Positions 8,652-17,781 are shown, numbered from the stretch's first letter. The stretch is 64,000 bases of DNA from Achromobacter sp. B7 (GCF_003600685.1 NZ_CP032084.1:1798001-1862000), one strand, 5' to 3'. Notes: generated from the letters alone by a model not told the origin. A program made the numbers and translations.

Positions 8652-9772
8652 AGATCCTGTACACGAACTTCCACGCGAACAACGGCGGGGGGCACGTCAC
8701 CTACATCATCAATCTGGCGAAGGCGTTGGCGCGCGACCACGACATCACCGTGGCGGCGCCGCCCACCAGCCGGCTGTATCGCTACGCCCGCGCGATTCCC
8801 GGCGTGACGGTGGTGGACATGCTATACACGACGCGCCCCTCGTCCTGGTTCAAGGACCGCGCAAAGTTGCGCCGCCTGATCAAGACCGGGCGTTTCGACA
8901 TCATTCACGCCAACGGTTCGGCCGATCACAAGCAGGTCATGCTGGCGACGCTGGGCATGGCGCGCCGGCCCCGCATCGTGTTTACCAAGCACAATGACCA
9001 CCCGCTTTCCAGCTTTGGCCACAAGTTGCGCGTGGCGCTGGCCACGGACCACGGCATCGCCGTCAGCGATTACGTGCATGGACTGATGCAGCGCTCGCCC
9101 TACAGCAAGCGCCCCATCACCACGATACGCCACGGCGTTGACACTGAGTTCTTCGCACCGCCACCGCCCGAAAGTCTGGACAAGCTGCGTGCGCTGATCT
9201 TCGGGGAAGACTGGCAGGGCAAGCTGCTGCTGGGTAGCGCCGGCGGCACTGACTACGATAAGGGCTGGCTGGACCTGGTGGCCGCCGTGGCCGCGTTGCC
9301 GCCCGAAGACAAAGCGCGCGTGCAGCTGATGGTGGCGGGCGACCCGCCCAACGAAGCCAAGCTGGCTCGCGTGCGCGAGCTGGGCATGATCGACCAAGTG
9401 CGCTTTCCGGGCCTGCTGGACGACGTGCGCGCGTCGCTGGCGTCTTGCCACGCCGGCTTTGTCTTGTCGTATCGCGAAGCCCTGTCTTTCGCCTGCCGCG
9501 AGATCATGGCGCTGGGCCTGCCCGCGCTGGTGAGCGATGCCGGCGGCCTGCCGGAAAACGTGAATGACGGCGTCGACGGCTGGATCGTGCCGGTGCGGGA
9601 CGTGCCCGCCATTACAGCCAAACTGCGTTTCATGCTGGACCATCCGGACACGGTGCGCGAGATGGGCGCGCGGGCGCGCGAAACCAGCTTGCGCGACTTC
9701 AATCTGCAACGTTTCGCGGCGGCCACAGTGGACGTCTACCAGCGTACGCTGGATGGACGTCGGGCTCTATAA
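8648..9772 (+). CDS. Glycosyltransferase family 4 (second of three)
   Basis: A 374-residue GT-B glycosyltransferase. It starts MKILYTNFHANNGGGH, with a glycine-rich acceptor loop, and has an E-x7-E motif in EALSFACRE (Glu277/Glu285) followed by a donor-site GLPALVSDAGGLPE. The GTG start at 8648 is chosen because it overlaps the previous stop (GTGA) and begins the conserved N-terminal strand. A much longer upstream reading frame lies in a shadow frame of the GT2 gene and is not family-like. The stop codon at 9770-9772 lies inside a TATAAT sequence that may serve the next gene. Substrate unknown. Confidence 0.87.
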   Translation: MKILYTNFHANNGGGHVTYIINLAKALARDHDITVAAPPTSRLYRYARAIPGVTVVDMLYTTRPSSWFKDRAKLRRLIKTGRFDIIHANGSADHKQVMLATLGMARRPRIVFTKHNDHPLSSFGHKLRVALATDHGIAVSDYVHGLMQRSPYSKRPITTIRHGVDTEFFAPPPPESLDKLRALIFGEDWQGKLLLGSAGGTDYDKGWLDLVAAVAALPPEDKARVQLMVAGDPPNEAKLARVRELGMIDQVRFPGLLDDVRASLASCHAGFVLSYREALSFACREIMALGLPALVSDAGGLPENVNDGVDGWIVPVRDVPAITAKLRFMLDHPDTVREMGARARETSLRDFNLQRFAAATVDVYQRTLDGRRAL

Positions 9773-9773
9773 T
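9768..9773 (+). promoter_or_regulatory. Consensus -10 hexamer (TATAAT) upstream of second deacetylase
   Basis: A perfect TATAAT overlaps the stop codon of the preceding glycosyltransferase and ends 8 bases before the next ATG. There is no clear -35 box and no Shine-Dalgarno between it and the ATG. If used, it would give an almost leaderless transcript and make the last two glycan genes partly independent. Confidence 0.4.
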
Positions 9774-9781
9774 CCGGTCCT

Positions 9782-10507
9782 ATGTCTATTCCCATTCTCA
9801 TGTACCACCAGATCGGCGAGCCCAATCCCAAGGGCACGCCGTTTCGTGGGCTGACGGTGCACCCCGACAGCTTCGCCCGCCAGATGCGCTGGATGCGTCG
9901 GCTGGGTTATCGCGGCTTGTCGATGCGCGACGTGATGCCCTATGTGCGCGGTGAACGGCAAGGCAAGGTATTCGGCATTACCTTTGACGACGGCTACCGC
10001 AACGTGCATCAGAACGCGATGCCGATCTTGAGCGAGCTGGGCTTTACCGCCACCAACTATTTTGTTGCGCGCCAATTCGACGGCGGCAACGTCTGGGACT
10101 TGCAAAAAGGCATTCCTTTTTCGGCCCTGATGACCGTGAACGAAATGCGCGAATGGGCGCAGGCCGGCAACGAAGTGGGCTCGCACACGCTGGACCATGT
10201 GCATCTGCCCGAGCTTGCGCCCGACGAGGCGCGCCGCCAGATCGTGGAATCCAAGGATGAACTGGAACAAGCGCTGGGCGCGCCGGTCACCGCGTTTTGC
10301 TACCCCTATGGCGACCACGGCCCCGAGCATCGCGCCATGGCCCGCGAGGCCGGCTACGACAACGCCACGCTGACCCAACGCGGCCTGGCCGCGGCCTCGG
10401 ATGATCCCTTCGGCTTGCCGCGTGTGACGGTGGCGCGTTCCACCAACATCATCCGTTTCCTGCAGAAGTGCCTGACCCGGTATGAAGACACCCGCCGGCG
10501 CCGTTGA
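9782..10507 (+). CDS. Polysaccharide deacetylase (NodB-like, CE4), second copy
   Basis: A 241-residue CE4 deacetylase with all expected motifs: TFDDGY at 67-72 and SHTLDH at 134-139 (His135 and His139 as metal ligands), plus the family opening PILMYHQIG. It differs strongly from the deacetylase at 7054, which lacks the SHTLDH form and has a long insert before the His motif, so the two are not a recent duplication. No signal peptide is visible. The start has no Shine-Dalgarno and sits 8 bases after TATAAT. Its 3' end overlaps the next gene by 26 bases. Probably N-deacetylates an amino sugar in the same glycan. Confidence 0.88.
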   Translation: MSIPILMYHQIGEPNPKGTPFRGLTVHPDSFARQMRWMRRLGYRGLSMRDVMPYVRGERQGKVFGITFDDGYRNVHQNAMPILSELGFTATNYFVARQFDGGNVWDLQKGIPFSALMTVNEMREWAQAGNEVGSHTLDHVHLPELAPDEARRQIVESKDELEQALGAPVTAFCYPYGDHGPEHRAMAREAGYDNATLTQRGLAAASDDPFGLPRVTVARSTNIIRFLQKCLTRYEDTRRRR

Positions 10508-11636
10508 GCGGCGGCTTCGCATCGCGCTGCTCGTGGACCGTTTCGGTAACCGCTTCGGTGGCGCCGAGGCTTACGGCGTGGAGCTGATGCGGGTGCTGGG
10601 CGAGCGTCACGACGTGTCCGTCGTTGCGCGCGATTTTGATAGCGATCTGCCGTTCGAGTTTCTGCCCGTGCGGTTTCCCGGGTGGCTGCCCAGTTGGATG
10701 CGGGTGCTGTATTTTGCCTGGCGCGCCGATCGGCTGACGCGCGGCCGGTTCGACATCGTGCATTCACACATGAACGGCTGGGCAGGCGAAATCCAGGTCA
10801 TGCACGTGACGCCGGTGCGTTATAACCGCGTGGCGCGAGTCAACCCGGTGCAGGGGTTCCGCGCGTGGCTCAGCCCGCGCCTGGCCACCTATCTGCTGCT
10901 GGAGAAGCTGCGCGTGCGCCAGTCGCCCACGCGTCATGTGGTGGCCGTGTCCGGGCTGATCATGGACCAGCTGCACCGCAGTTATGGCCCACAGCTGAAG
11001 GTGGACATCATCGCGCCGGGCGTCAAGCTGCCATCGCCTGATCTGGCGCTTCGCCGTGAAGCGACCCGCGCCCGTCTGGGCTGGGATGCCGACACCATCG
11101 GCTGCCTGCTGGTGGCAAGAAACCCGCTACGCAAGGGCCTGCCGGCGCTGCTGGACGCGCTGGCGCAACTGCCGGCGCAATACAAGCTGCTGGTGGTGGG
11201 CGCCGATGACGCGACCCGCGACCGCGTGCGCTCAGCGGGCGGCATTGCCCACCGCGTAACGTTGATCGACCCCACGCCAGAAGTGGCCCAGTATTTCAGC
11301 GCGGCGGATATCTATGCGCATCCCACCCTGAACGATAGCTACGGCATGGCGCCCTTGGAAGCCATGTCGCACGGTTTGCCCGTGGTGGTGAGCTCGCCGG
11401 CTTACTGCGGGTTTGCGCAATACCTGTCCGCGGGTAAAGACGCGCTGATCCTGCAAGACCCGCGCGACGGCGCACAGCTTGCACAGGCGCTGGAACGGCT
11501 GGGTTCGGAACCGGATCTGCGGGCGGCGTTGACCGAGCGCGGCCTGGCGATCGCGCGTGACCAAAGCTGGGAAACCGTGGCTGCGCGCTACGAGGCGCTA
11601 TATGAAAAGGTGCTTGAAGCGCGGCAACAGGCTTGA
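10482..11636 (+). CDS. Glycosyltransferase family 4 (third of three)
   Basis: A 384-residue GT-B glycosyltransferase, recognised from the N-terminal FGGAEAYGVEL loop, IVHSHMNGWAGEIQ, and the C-terminal SYGMAPLEAMSHGLPVV donor motif (Glu293; the first acidic position of the E-x7-E motif is Asp285 here). The ATG at 10482 lies inside the deacetylase gene, overlapping it by 26 bp, which implies coupled translation. Its resemblance is to WaaG/RfaG-like LPS core transferases, but the sugar is not determinable. It is the last gene of the dnaE-led run; a 14-bp tandem repeat and a convergent gene follow. Confidence 0.87.
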   Translation: MKTPAGAVERRLRIALLVDRFGNRFGGAEAYGVELMRVLGERHDVSVVARDFDSDLPFEFLPVRFPGWLPSWMRVLYFAWRADRLTRGRFDIVHSHMNGWAGEIQVMHVTPVRYNRVARVNPVQGFRAWLSPRLATYLLLEKLRVRQSPTRHVVAVSGLIMDQLHRSYGPQLKVDIIAPGVKLPSPDLALRREATRARLGWDADTIGCLLVARNPLRKGLPALLDALAQLPAQYKLLVVGADDATRDRVRSAGGIAHRVTLIDPTPEVAQYFSAADIYAHPTLNDSYGMAPLEAMSHGLPVVVSSPAYCGFAQYLSAGKDALILQDPRDGAQLAQALERLGSEPDLRAALTERGLAIARDQSWETVAARYEALYEKVLEARQQA

Positions 11637-11659
11637 AGCAGGGGATGCGTTCGATAGTT

Positions 11660-11715
11660 GGCGATTGACGGCCGGCGATTGACGGCGGGCGATTGACCGC
11701 CGGCCGTTGACGGTC
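11660..11715. repeat. Four tandem copies of a 14-bp repeat
   Basis: Consecutive 14-mers GGCGATTGACGGCC, GGCGATTGACGGCG, GGCGATTGACCGCC and GGCCGTTGACGGTC fill 11660-11715. The first two are identical except for the last base. The block occupies most of the gap between two convergent genes and reaches the stop codon of the minus-strand gene. The last copy plus flank (11700-11724) can fold into a hairpin. Function unknown. Confidence 0.85.
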
Positions 11716-11995
11716 AATGGCCGGGCGCGGTGGCGCGTTCCAGGTCCGCCAGCCATCGCACCGCGTGCTCGCGGTCCGGGCCGCACATCTCTTGCTGGGG
11801 TTGCAGCCCGCCACAGAAATCGGGGCGGGATGGCTGGCCGAAAATCGCGCAGCGCATGTCCGGCAGCAACTGAATACAGGGCACGCCGGCCGGCTTGCCC
11901 TGGGGCATGCCGGGAATCGGCCGAGTGATAGACGGGGCGATGCAGCATGCGCCGCAGCCCGCCCGGCAATCCAGGTGGGAAGCCGTCAGGCTCAT
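11714..11995 (-). CDS. YkgJ-family cysteine-cluster protein
   Basis: A 93-residue protein with the Cys pattern of the YkgJ (CxxxCxxCC) family, thought to bind a zinc or iron-sulfur centre. The first cluster, [10 protein letters not shown], is near residue 10; further Cys occur in PCIQL, MRCAIF, DFCGG and MCGP. Function in the family is not established. The ATG at 11995 overlaps the stop of the upstream gene (ATGA); longer in-frame starts would extend into that gene and add non-family sequence. The stop codon touches the 14-bp tandem repeat. Probably the last gene of a GT9/elyC-like/ykgJ operon. Confidence 0.8.
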   Translation of the reverse strand: MSLTASHLDCRAGCGACCIAPSITRPIPGMPQGKPAGVPCIQLLPDMRCAIFGQPSRPDFCGGLQPQQEMCGPDREHAVRWLADLERATAPGH

Positions 11996-12756
11996 ACCCA
12001 TCCGCGCAGCCAATAAACGAACAGGCCGGCGTATTCCTTGATGATGGAACGGCTGGCGTCGAAAGTGCGCTGGTCGGGCAGCCACGGCGACAGCGAACCG
12101 TCGGCCGGAGCGACGATTTGCGGCGGCGCGGGCGCGGCGATGGCTTCCACGCCTTGCTTGGAAAACGCCGCCATGGCGCGCGGCATGTGCAGCGCGGACG
12201 TCACCAGCAGCACCTTGGCGATGCCGCGCGATTTCAGCGCGTCTTCGGTCAAGGCCGCATTTTCGTAGGTGGTGCGGCTGCTGTTTTCCAGGATCAACGC
12301 CGATTCCGGTACCCCTTGCTGACGGATGGCATGCGCCATGCCGCGGGCTTCGCTGACGTCGCCTTCCAGCGCGCCACCGGACAATACGACCTTGGGCGCG
12401 CGTCCGGCCAGATACAGCTGGGCGGCCGTGTCCACGCGCACGACGGCGGTGTCTTTGTCATAGGGCAGGAACCAGTTGGCGCGTCCATTGGCGGTATTGC
12501 CGCCCAGCACGACGATGGCGTCGGCGGTGGGGGAGTCCGCGGGGGGCAAATGCGGATATCGGTTTTCAAGCGCGCCGCCCAGCCACAGCGAGGTCGCGGG
12601 CAGGGACCAGGCCAGCGCCCACAGCAAGCCCGCGGCGATGATGGCCGCGCCGGTCTTGCGCAGCCGGAACCATCCCAGCGCCAGACCGATGATGACCAGC
12701 GTCACGCACAAGTTGTAGGGAATGATCAGATTCGTAAGGTAGCTGGAAAAGGTCAT
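11992..12756 (-). CDS. ElyC/SanA/YdcF-family (DUF218) envelope protein
   Basis: A 254-residue membrane protein with two N-terminal hydrophobic segments (about 8-30 and 36-58) and a C-terminal DUF218 domain. DUF218 signatures are [18 protein letters not shown] and [14 protein letters not shown]. The two-TM layout and length match ElyC, which in E. coli affects peptidoglycan assembly and lipid-carrier use. Catalytic activity of the family is unproven. It lies 16 bp after the GT9 gene and overlaps the ykgJ-type gene, so the three are probably co-transcribed. Confidence 0.82.
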   Translation of the reverse strand: MTFSSYLTNLIIPYNLCVTLVIIGLALGWFRLRKTGAAIIAAGLLWALAWSLPATSLWLGGALENRYPHLPPADSPTADAIVVLGGNTANGRANWFLPYDKDTAVVRVDTAAQLYLAGRAPKVVLSGGALEGDVSEARGMAHAIRQQGVPESALILENSSRTTYENAALTEDALKSRGIAKVLLVTSALHMPRAMAAFSKQGVEAIAAPAPPQIVAPADGSLSPWLPDQRTFDASRSIIKEYAGLFVYWLRGWV

Positions 12757-12772
12757 GTCAAAACAATCCTGA

Positions 12773-13744
12773 TTACATCGTCCCGCCCAGCAGGGACATT
12801 GCCTGCTGTTCTACTTCGTCGACGGTCGGCCATGCATGCTCCGACCCGACGCATACCGCCCGAGGCGACCACGGACCGGTTCGGCCCGGCCGGGTCACGC
12901 CAAACAGCGCAAGTTCCCGGGCGGACGCGGCGGCGGCAACGTGGGAGACCCCGGAGTCGTTGCAGATCACCAGCGCCGCGCGCGCCGTCAACGCGGCAAA
13001 CGCGCCCAGCGGCAAGGCGGGCAGCAATTGCGCCGTTGGGGCGTTGCGCCGTGCCTCGTCGGTTTCGGCCGGAGGGGGGCACATTACCACGGTATGGCCT
13101 TGCGCCTGTAAGGCGCGCGTCAGTGTATCGAATCCCGGCCAGACCTTGATCTTGCCCTTGTGCAGGCCGGTGGCGGTGGGAGCAATCAGGACAAAACGCT
13201 GCGCGCTCAGCCCGGCGGCCTGCATGGCCTGGTTGGCGGCCTGCTGGTGCGACGGGGTCAGCGGCAGGTCCAGCGTGGGGCCGGGCTGCGCCGGGCCGCT
13301 GGGCAGGCCCCACAGCGACAAGGCCTGGCGGGTCAGGTGGTGCCAGGACTGCACGGCGTGCAAAGATTCATCCGGCTTGGTCACCGGCCAACGCAGCAGA
13401 AAGCTGCGGCCATCGTCGCGGTAGCCGGCGCACGGCAGGCCGGCCAGCCGGAACACCAGGGCGCTGGATAGCGAATCGGGCAGCAGCAGGCCCCGCGCGC
13501 GGCGGCCCATGGCGCCCAGCGAGCGGCGGTGGGCGCTGACGGCGGCCCGGTCCGGGCCAACCTTGCCGCGCATGGGAACAAAATCCTTCTTCGGCACGCC
13601 ATCGAGCAGGTCGCGGGCCCATGGCCGCGCGCAGATCACCAGGGGCAGGCCACTGGCCTGCAATGCGCGCAAGCTGGGCAGGCTCATGCAGACGTCGCCC
13701 ACCCAATTTGGCAGGCGCACGTATAAACAGCTGATATCGGACAT
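12773..13744 (-). CDS. waaF: ADP-heptose:LPS heptosyltransferase, glycosyltransferase family 9
   Basis: A 323-residue GT9 protein. The opening LYVRLPNWVGDVCMSLPSLRAL and the later ICNDSGVSHVAAA (donor-binding) are hallmarks of the heptosyltransferase family that builds the LPS inner core from ADP-heptose. The start at 13744 is chosen because the conserved strand begins right there; the frame is open a further 44 codons upstream without family sequence. It heads a minus-strand group with the elyC-like and ykgJ-type genes, and its 5' end faces msbA across 98 bp. The family is secure; WaaF rather than WaaC or another GT9 is a best guess. Confidence 0.8.
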   Translation of the reverse strand: MSDISCLYVRLPNWVGDVCMSLPSLRALQASGLPLVICARPWARDLLDGVPKKDFVPMRGKVGPDRAAVSAHRRSLGAMGRRARGLLLPDSLSSALVFRLAGLPCAGYRDDGRSFLLRWPVTKPDESLHAVQSWHHLTRQALSLWGLPSGPAQPGPTLDLPLTPSHQQAANQAMQAAGLSAQRFVLIAPTATGLHKGKIKVWPGFDTLTRALQAQGHTVVMCPPPAETDEARRNAPTAQLLPALPLGAFAALTARAALVICNDSGVSHVAAAASARELALFGVTRPGRTGPWSPRAVCVGSEHAWPTVDEVEQQAMSLLGGTM

Positions 13745-13811
13745 GGATGGGTGGGAAGGCAAATTAGTCTTATTAGGGGTAGGGCGGCTCAGCGCGGCGG
13801 CGCGTAGCCAG

Positions 13812-13837
13812 TACAATCCTGGGCACAATTGTATAAA
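13812..13837 (+). promoter_or_regulatory. Possible -10 elements upstream of msbA
   Basis: TACAAT (13812-13817) and TATAAA (13832-13837) occur in the short divergent gap before msbA. I cannot assign a convincing -35 to either, so this marks only a probable promoter zone. Confidence 0.3.
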
Positions 13838-13842
13838 AGCGA

Positions 13843-15627
13843 GTGTTCCCTTTGAATTCTCCCGCACGCAACACACCCGCGGACTCCACCCCCGTCAAGG
13901 CTGAACTCTGGAGCCGGATCTACAGCCGGGTGGGTTCCTACTGGAAGGGCTTGTTGCTGGCCGTCCTGCTGATGGCGGGCGCGGCCGCGACCCAACCGGT
14001 TCTGGCCGTCATTATGAAGCCCTTGCTGGACGGCGGCTTTTCCGGCAACAAACCCTATTATGTCTGGGCACTGCCGTTGGCGGTGGTGGGCCTGATCCTG
14101 CTGCGCGGCATCTGCAACTTCTTCAGCGACTACCTGCTGGCCTGGGTGGCCAACAACGTGCTGCTGGGCATGCGCCGCGACATGTTCGAGCGCCTGCTGG
14201 GCCTGCCCGACGCGGACTTCAAGCGCGGCGACACCGGGCGCCTGCTGAACCGCTTCACCATCGACGCGGGCAACGTCACCGGCTATGCCACCGATGTCAT
14301 CACGGTGCTGGTGCGCGAAACGCTGGTCGTCATCGCGCTGATCTGCGTCCTGCTGTACATGTCGTGGGTGCTGACGCTGATCATCCTGATCATGTTGCCG
14401 GTGTCGGTGCTGATCTCGCGCTTTTTCATCAAGCGCCTGCGCCGCATCAACCGCGATACGGTCAACATGAACGCCGAACTGACCCGGGTGGTCGGTGAAG
14501 GCATCGACGGCCAGCGCGTCATCAAGCTGTTCGATGGCTATGAAGTCGAACGCGGTCGCTTCGATTTCGTCAGCCGCCGCCTGCGCCGGTTTGCCATGCG
14601 CACCGCCACGGCGGACGCCGCGCTGACGCCCCTGACCCAGGTCTGCATTTCGATTTCGGTGGGCGCGGTCATTGCCGTGGCCCTCAGCCAGGCCAACAGC
14701 GGCTCGCTGACGGTGGGCAGTTTTGCGTCGTTCATGGCGGCGCTGGCGCAGATCTTCGACCCCATCAAGCGCCTGACCAACGTGGCCGCCCGCATGCAAA
14801 AAATGCTGGTGTCCGCCGAAAGCGTGTTCACGCTGATCGACCAGACGCCCGAGATCGACACCGGCACCAAGGAACTGCCCGAACCGGTGCGCGGCAAGGT
14901 GGAATTTCGCCATGTCAAACATCGCTTTCCCGATGCCGACCGCGATACGGTCCACGACATTTCCTTCGTGGTGGAACCGGGCCAGACGGTCGCGCTGGTG
15001 GGCCGTTCGGGCAGCGGCAAGACCACGCTGGTCAACATGCTGCCGCGCTTTGTGCTGGCCGACTCCGGGTCGATTTTGGTGGATGACACCCCCATCAACG
15101 AGCTGACGCTGCGCAGCCTGCGTTCGCATCTGTCGCTGGTCAGCCAGGATGTCGTGCTGTTTGACGACACCATCGCGGCCAACGTCGGTTACGGCGCGCT
15201 GGGCAAGTCCAGCGAGCAAAAAGTGCGCGACGCCCTGGCGGCCGCCAACCTGCTGGAATTCGTGGAAGGGCTGCCGCAGGGCATCAACACGCAGGTCGGC
15301 GAGAATGCCGCCCGCCTGTCCGGAGGCCAGCGCCAACGCCTGGCCATTGCGCGTGCGCTGATCAAGAACGCACCCATTTTGATCCTGGACGAAGCCACCT
15401 CGGCGCTGGACAACGAATCCGAACGCCAGGTGCAGGCCTCGCTGGAACGCCTGATGAAGGGCCGCACCACGCTGGTCATTGCGCATCGGCTGTCCACGGT
15501 TCAGAACGCCGACCGGATCATCGTGCTGGATGCCGGAAAAATTGTCGAAGAGGGTCCCCACGCCGAGCTGCTGGCCGCCAATGGCCTGTACGCGTCGCTG
15601 TACAAGATGCAATTTCGCGACGACTGA
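13843..15627 (+). CDS. msbA: Lipid A export ABC transporter MsbA (membrane plus ATPase domains)
   Basis: A 594-residue half-transporter with an N-terminal six-helix exporter domain (about 30-330) and a C-terminal ATPase. Walker A is GRSGSGKT at 387-394, the signature LSGGQ at 492-496, and Walker B ILILDEATSALD follows. As a homodimer it flips lipid A-core across the inner membrane. The GTG at 13843 gives this length; a TTG three codons later (preceding Asn-Ser-Pro) is an equally reasonable start. A strong intrinsic terminator follows. The GT9 gene diverges from it, fitting an LPS theme. Confidence 0.93.
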   Translation: MFPLNSPARNTPADSTPVKAELWSRIYSRVGSYWKGLLLAVLLMAGAAATQPVLAVIMKPLLDGGFSGNKPYYVWALPLAVVGLILLRGICNFFSDYLLAWVANNVLLGMRRDMFERLLGLPDADFKRGDTGRLLNRFTIDAGNVTGYATDVITVLVRETLVVIALICVLLYMSWVLTLIILIMLPVSVLISRFFIKRLRRINRDTVNMNAELTRVVGEGIDGQRVIKLFDGYEVERGRFDFVSRRLRRFAMRTATADAALTPLTQVCISISVGAVIAVALSQANSGSLTVGSFASFMAALAQIFDPIKRLTNVAARMQKMLVSAESVFTLIDQTPEIDTGTKELPEPVRGKVEFRHVKHRFPDADRDTVHDISFVVEPGQTVALVGRSGSGKTTLVNMLPRFVLADSGSILVDDTPINELTLRSLRSHLSLVSQDVVLFDDTIAANVGYGALGKSSEQKVRDALAAANLLEFVEGLPQGINTQVGENAARLSGGQRQRLAIARALIKNAPILILDEATSALDNESERQVQASLERLMKGRTTLVIAHRLSTVQNADRIIVLDAGKIVEEGPHAELLAANGLYASLYKMQFRDD

Positions 15628-15648
15628 ACGCGACCCTTATCGGCCCGA

Positions 15649-15680
15649 GCCGCCGCGCAACCAGCGCGGCGGCTTTTTTT
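15649..15680 (+). terminator. Intrinsic terminator after msbA
   Basis: Perfect 10-bp stem GCCGCCGCGC / GCGCGGCGGC with a 5-base loop, directly followed by seven T, 21 bp after the msbA stop. Confidence 0.93.
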
Positions 15681-15851
15681 GTGCCGCCCGGGGCACGGCG
15701 CGGGCGCTTCTTGGCGCCGCCCCGTCCACCGCCCAAGCCCCGTAGTTTCTGATTGCCAATCCGACGGATAGCCGGAAAATGGCGCAAGCCCCTCTGCTGT
15801 GGCCGGGCCCTGCCTTGCATGGCGGGCCCATCGTATAACCAGGAGCGCCTT

Positions 15852-17660
15852 ATGGCTTCGCCTATCGAAGGCAATCAACTTGTGAACGTCGTCGTCCTGC
15901 TGGGCGCGGCGGTCGTCGCCGTACCGATCTTCAAGCGCCTGGGGCTGGGTTCCGTGTTGGGCTACCTGGCGGCCGGCTTGGCGATCGGTCCCTTCGGCAT
16001 CGGTTTCTTTTCCGACCCCAAGTCCATCCTGCACGTGGCGGAACTGGGCGTTGTCATGTTCCTGTTCATCATCGGGCTGGAAATGCAGCCTTCGCGCCTG
16101 TGGAAGCTGCGGGGTGAAATCTTCGGGCTGGGCGTGGCGCAGGTCCTGGCCTGCGGCGGGCTGCTGACGGTGGTGGGCTTGCTGGCGGGCCTGTCGGGCG
16201 CGGCCGCCTTCATGGCCGCGATGGGGTTCGTGCTGTCGTCCACGGCAATCGTGATGCAGATCTTGGGCGAGCGCGACGAAAGCACCAGCGCGCAGGGCCA
16301 GCGCATCGTCTCCATTTTGCTGCTGGAGGATCTGGCCATCGTGCCCCTGCTGGCCTTGGTGGCCTTGCTGGCGCCCAGCGGCGCGACGGCGGATCACGGC
16401 AACCCGTGGACGCAGACTGCCATCGCCCTCGGTTGCATCCTGGCGCTGCTGGCGGCCGGGCGCTGGTTGCTGAACCCGTTGTTCCGGCTGTTGGCCGCCG
16501 CCCACGCCCGCGAAGTCATGACCGCCGCGGCCCTGCTCGTCGTGCTGGGCGCCGCCTTGCTGATGGAACTTGGCGGCTTGTCGATGGCGATGGGCGCATT
16601 CCTTGCCGGGGTTCTGTTGTCCGAATCCACGTTTCGACATCAGCTGGAGGCCGAAGTCGAACCCTTCCGGGGCATATTGCTGGGCCTCTTCTTTCTGGGC
16701 GTCGGCATGTCGCTGGACCTGTCGGCCGTGGTGCGCGAATGGCCGCTGATCCTGGCGGCTGTCGTCGCGTTCATGGTCGTGAAATCGCTGGGCGTCTACG
16801 TGGTGGCCCGCTTGCTGCGCGCCTCGCACGCAGAGGCGGTGACGCGGGCGGCGTTGCTGGCCCAGGGTGGCGAGTTCGCGTTCGTGCTGTATGGAGCGGC
16901 TGCGGCTGCCGGCATTTTCGACGCGCATACCGGTGCGGTGCTGACCGCAGTCGTCATTATTTCCATGGCTCTGACCCCATTATGTGTGCTGTCGTTGCGG
17001 TGGCTGCTGCCCGCGCCGGTTCCTTCGATGGACGGAGTGGATGTTGCGCAAGATCTGGACGGCTGCGCGCTGATCGTGGGTTTTGGCCGTTTCGGCCAGA
17101 TCGTCACCCAGGCGATGCTGGCGCGCGACCTGAAAGTGTCGATTCTGGATACGGACACCGACGCCATCCGCGCGGCAGCGAAGTGGGGCGTGAAGGTGTA
17201 CTACGGCGACGGTACCCGCATCGACATGTTGCGTACGGCCGGCGCTGAAAACGCCTGCGCGATCCTGATTTGTATCGACAACCCGCAGGCCGTGAATCAC
17301 ATGGTCAAGCTGATCAAGTCCGAATTCCCCTTGGTGCGCGTGGTGGTCCGGGCGTATGACCGCATTCATTCCCTGGCCCTCGCCAAGGAAGGGGTCGACT
17401 ACCAGGTGCGCGAAACGCTGGAATCGGCGCTGGTATTCGGCGAAGCCGCATTGCGCGCCATCGGGGTGCCGGCGGACGAGGCCGCCGAGGTGGTGCAGGA
17501 CGTGCGCCGGCGCGATACCGAACGCTTCGACCTGGAAGTGGCGGGCGGCCTGTTCGCGGGCCGGTCGTTGCTGTACGGCAATATGACGGGGCCTGCCGAC
17601 GGGCGAAACGACAAGCCGGACCGAGAAGCCGCCGAGGCGGCCACCAATCCCCTGGCGTAA
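15852..17660 (+). CDS. kefC: KefB/KefC-type K+/H+ antiporter (CPA2) with TrkA-N regulatory domain
   Basis: A 602-residue protein: 12-13 membrane helices of the CPA2 cation:proton antiporter fold (about 10-390), then a Rossmann-type TrkA-N domain (about 405-520) with the nucleotide loop IVGFGRFGQ. LEDLAIVPLLAL and the GVGMSLDL stretch are characteristic. Family members exchange K+ for H+ and, in KefC, are gated by glutathione adducts to protect against electrophiles. The ATG at 15852 has AGGAG 6 bp upstream; the frame is open upstream through the terminator region but without family sequence. It stands alone between terminators. Whether it binds glutathione cannot be told. Confidence 0.87.
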   Translation: MASPIEGNQLVNVVVLLGAAVVAVPIFKRLGLGSVLGYLAAGLAIGPFGIGFFSDPKSILHVAELGVVMFLFIIGLEMQPSRLWKLRGEIFGLGVAQVLACGGLLTVVGLLAGLSGAAAFMAAMGFVLSSTAIVMQILGERDESTSAQGQRIVSILLLEDLAIVPLLALVALLAPSGATADHGNPWTQTAIALGCILALLAAGRWLLNPLFRLLAAAHAREVMTAAALLVVLGAALLMELGGLSMAMGAFLAGVLLSESTFRHQLEAEVEPFRGILLGLFFLGVGMSLDLSAVVREWPLILAAVVAFMVVKSLGVYVVARLLRASHAEAVTRAALLAQGGEFAFVLYGAAAAAGIFDAHTGAVLTAVVIISMALTPLCVLSLRWLLPAPVPSMDGVDVAQDLDGCALIVGFGRFGQIVTQAMLARDLKVSILDTDTDAIRAAAKWGVKVYYGDGTRIDMLRTAGAENACAILICIDNPQAVNHMVKLIKSEFPLVRVVVRAYDRIHSLALAKEGVDYQVRETLESALVFGEAALRAIGVPADEAAEVVQDVRRRDTERFDLEVAGGLFAGRSLLYGNMTGPADGRNDKPDREAAEAATNPLA

Positions 17661-17781
17661 CGCTGTATATCGCCATCGTTGCACAACTTTTCGGTTCATT
17701 TCACGCGCGGCGGTGCCCGGCTGCGGTAGATTTATCAGCACTGGCTCTTCACTTACGAAGAGCATTTGCCAGGGGGCTGCC
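17661..17781. other. Intergenic region after kefC with a small hairpin
   Basis: No protein is supported here. A hairpin with 7-bp arms GCTCTTC and GAAGAGC separated by 6 bases lies at 17744-17763, followed by no T run but by AGGGGG at 17771-17776, which may be a ribosome-binding site for the small frame at 17782. Together with 17782-18153 this forms a 493-bp stretch without a recognised gene. Confidence 0.4.

Noticed and set aside
11660..11715. CRISPR-like array
   Set aside because: Units are contiguous 14-mers without spacers and there are no cas genes nearby.
11947..13149. 400-codon plus-strand frame
   Set aside because: Runs antisense to the elyC-like and GT9 genes, which have clear motifs; composition is Arg/Gly/Gln-rich noise.
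13789..15612. 607-codon frame on the minus strand opposite msbA
   Set aside because: High-GC shadow of msbA; His/Gln/Arg-rich, no family resemblance and no start signals.
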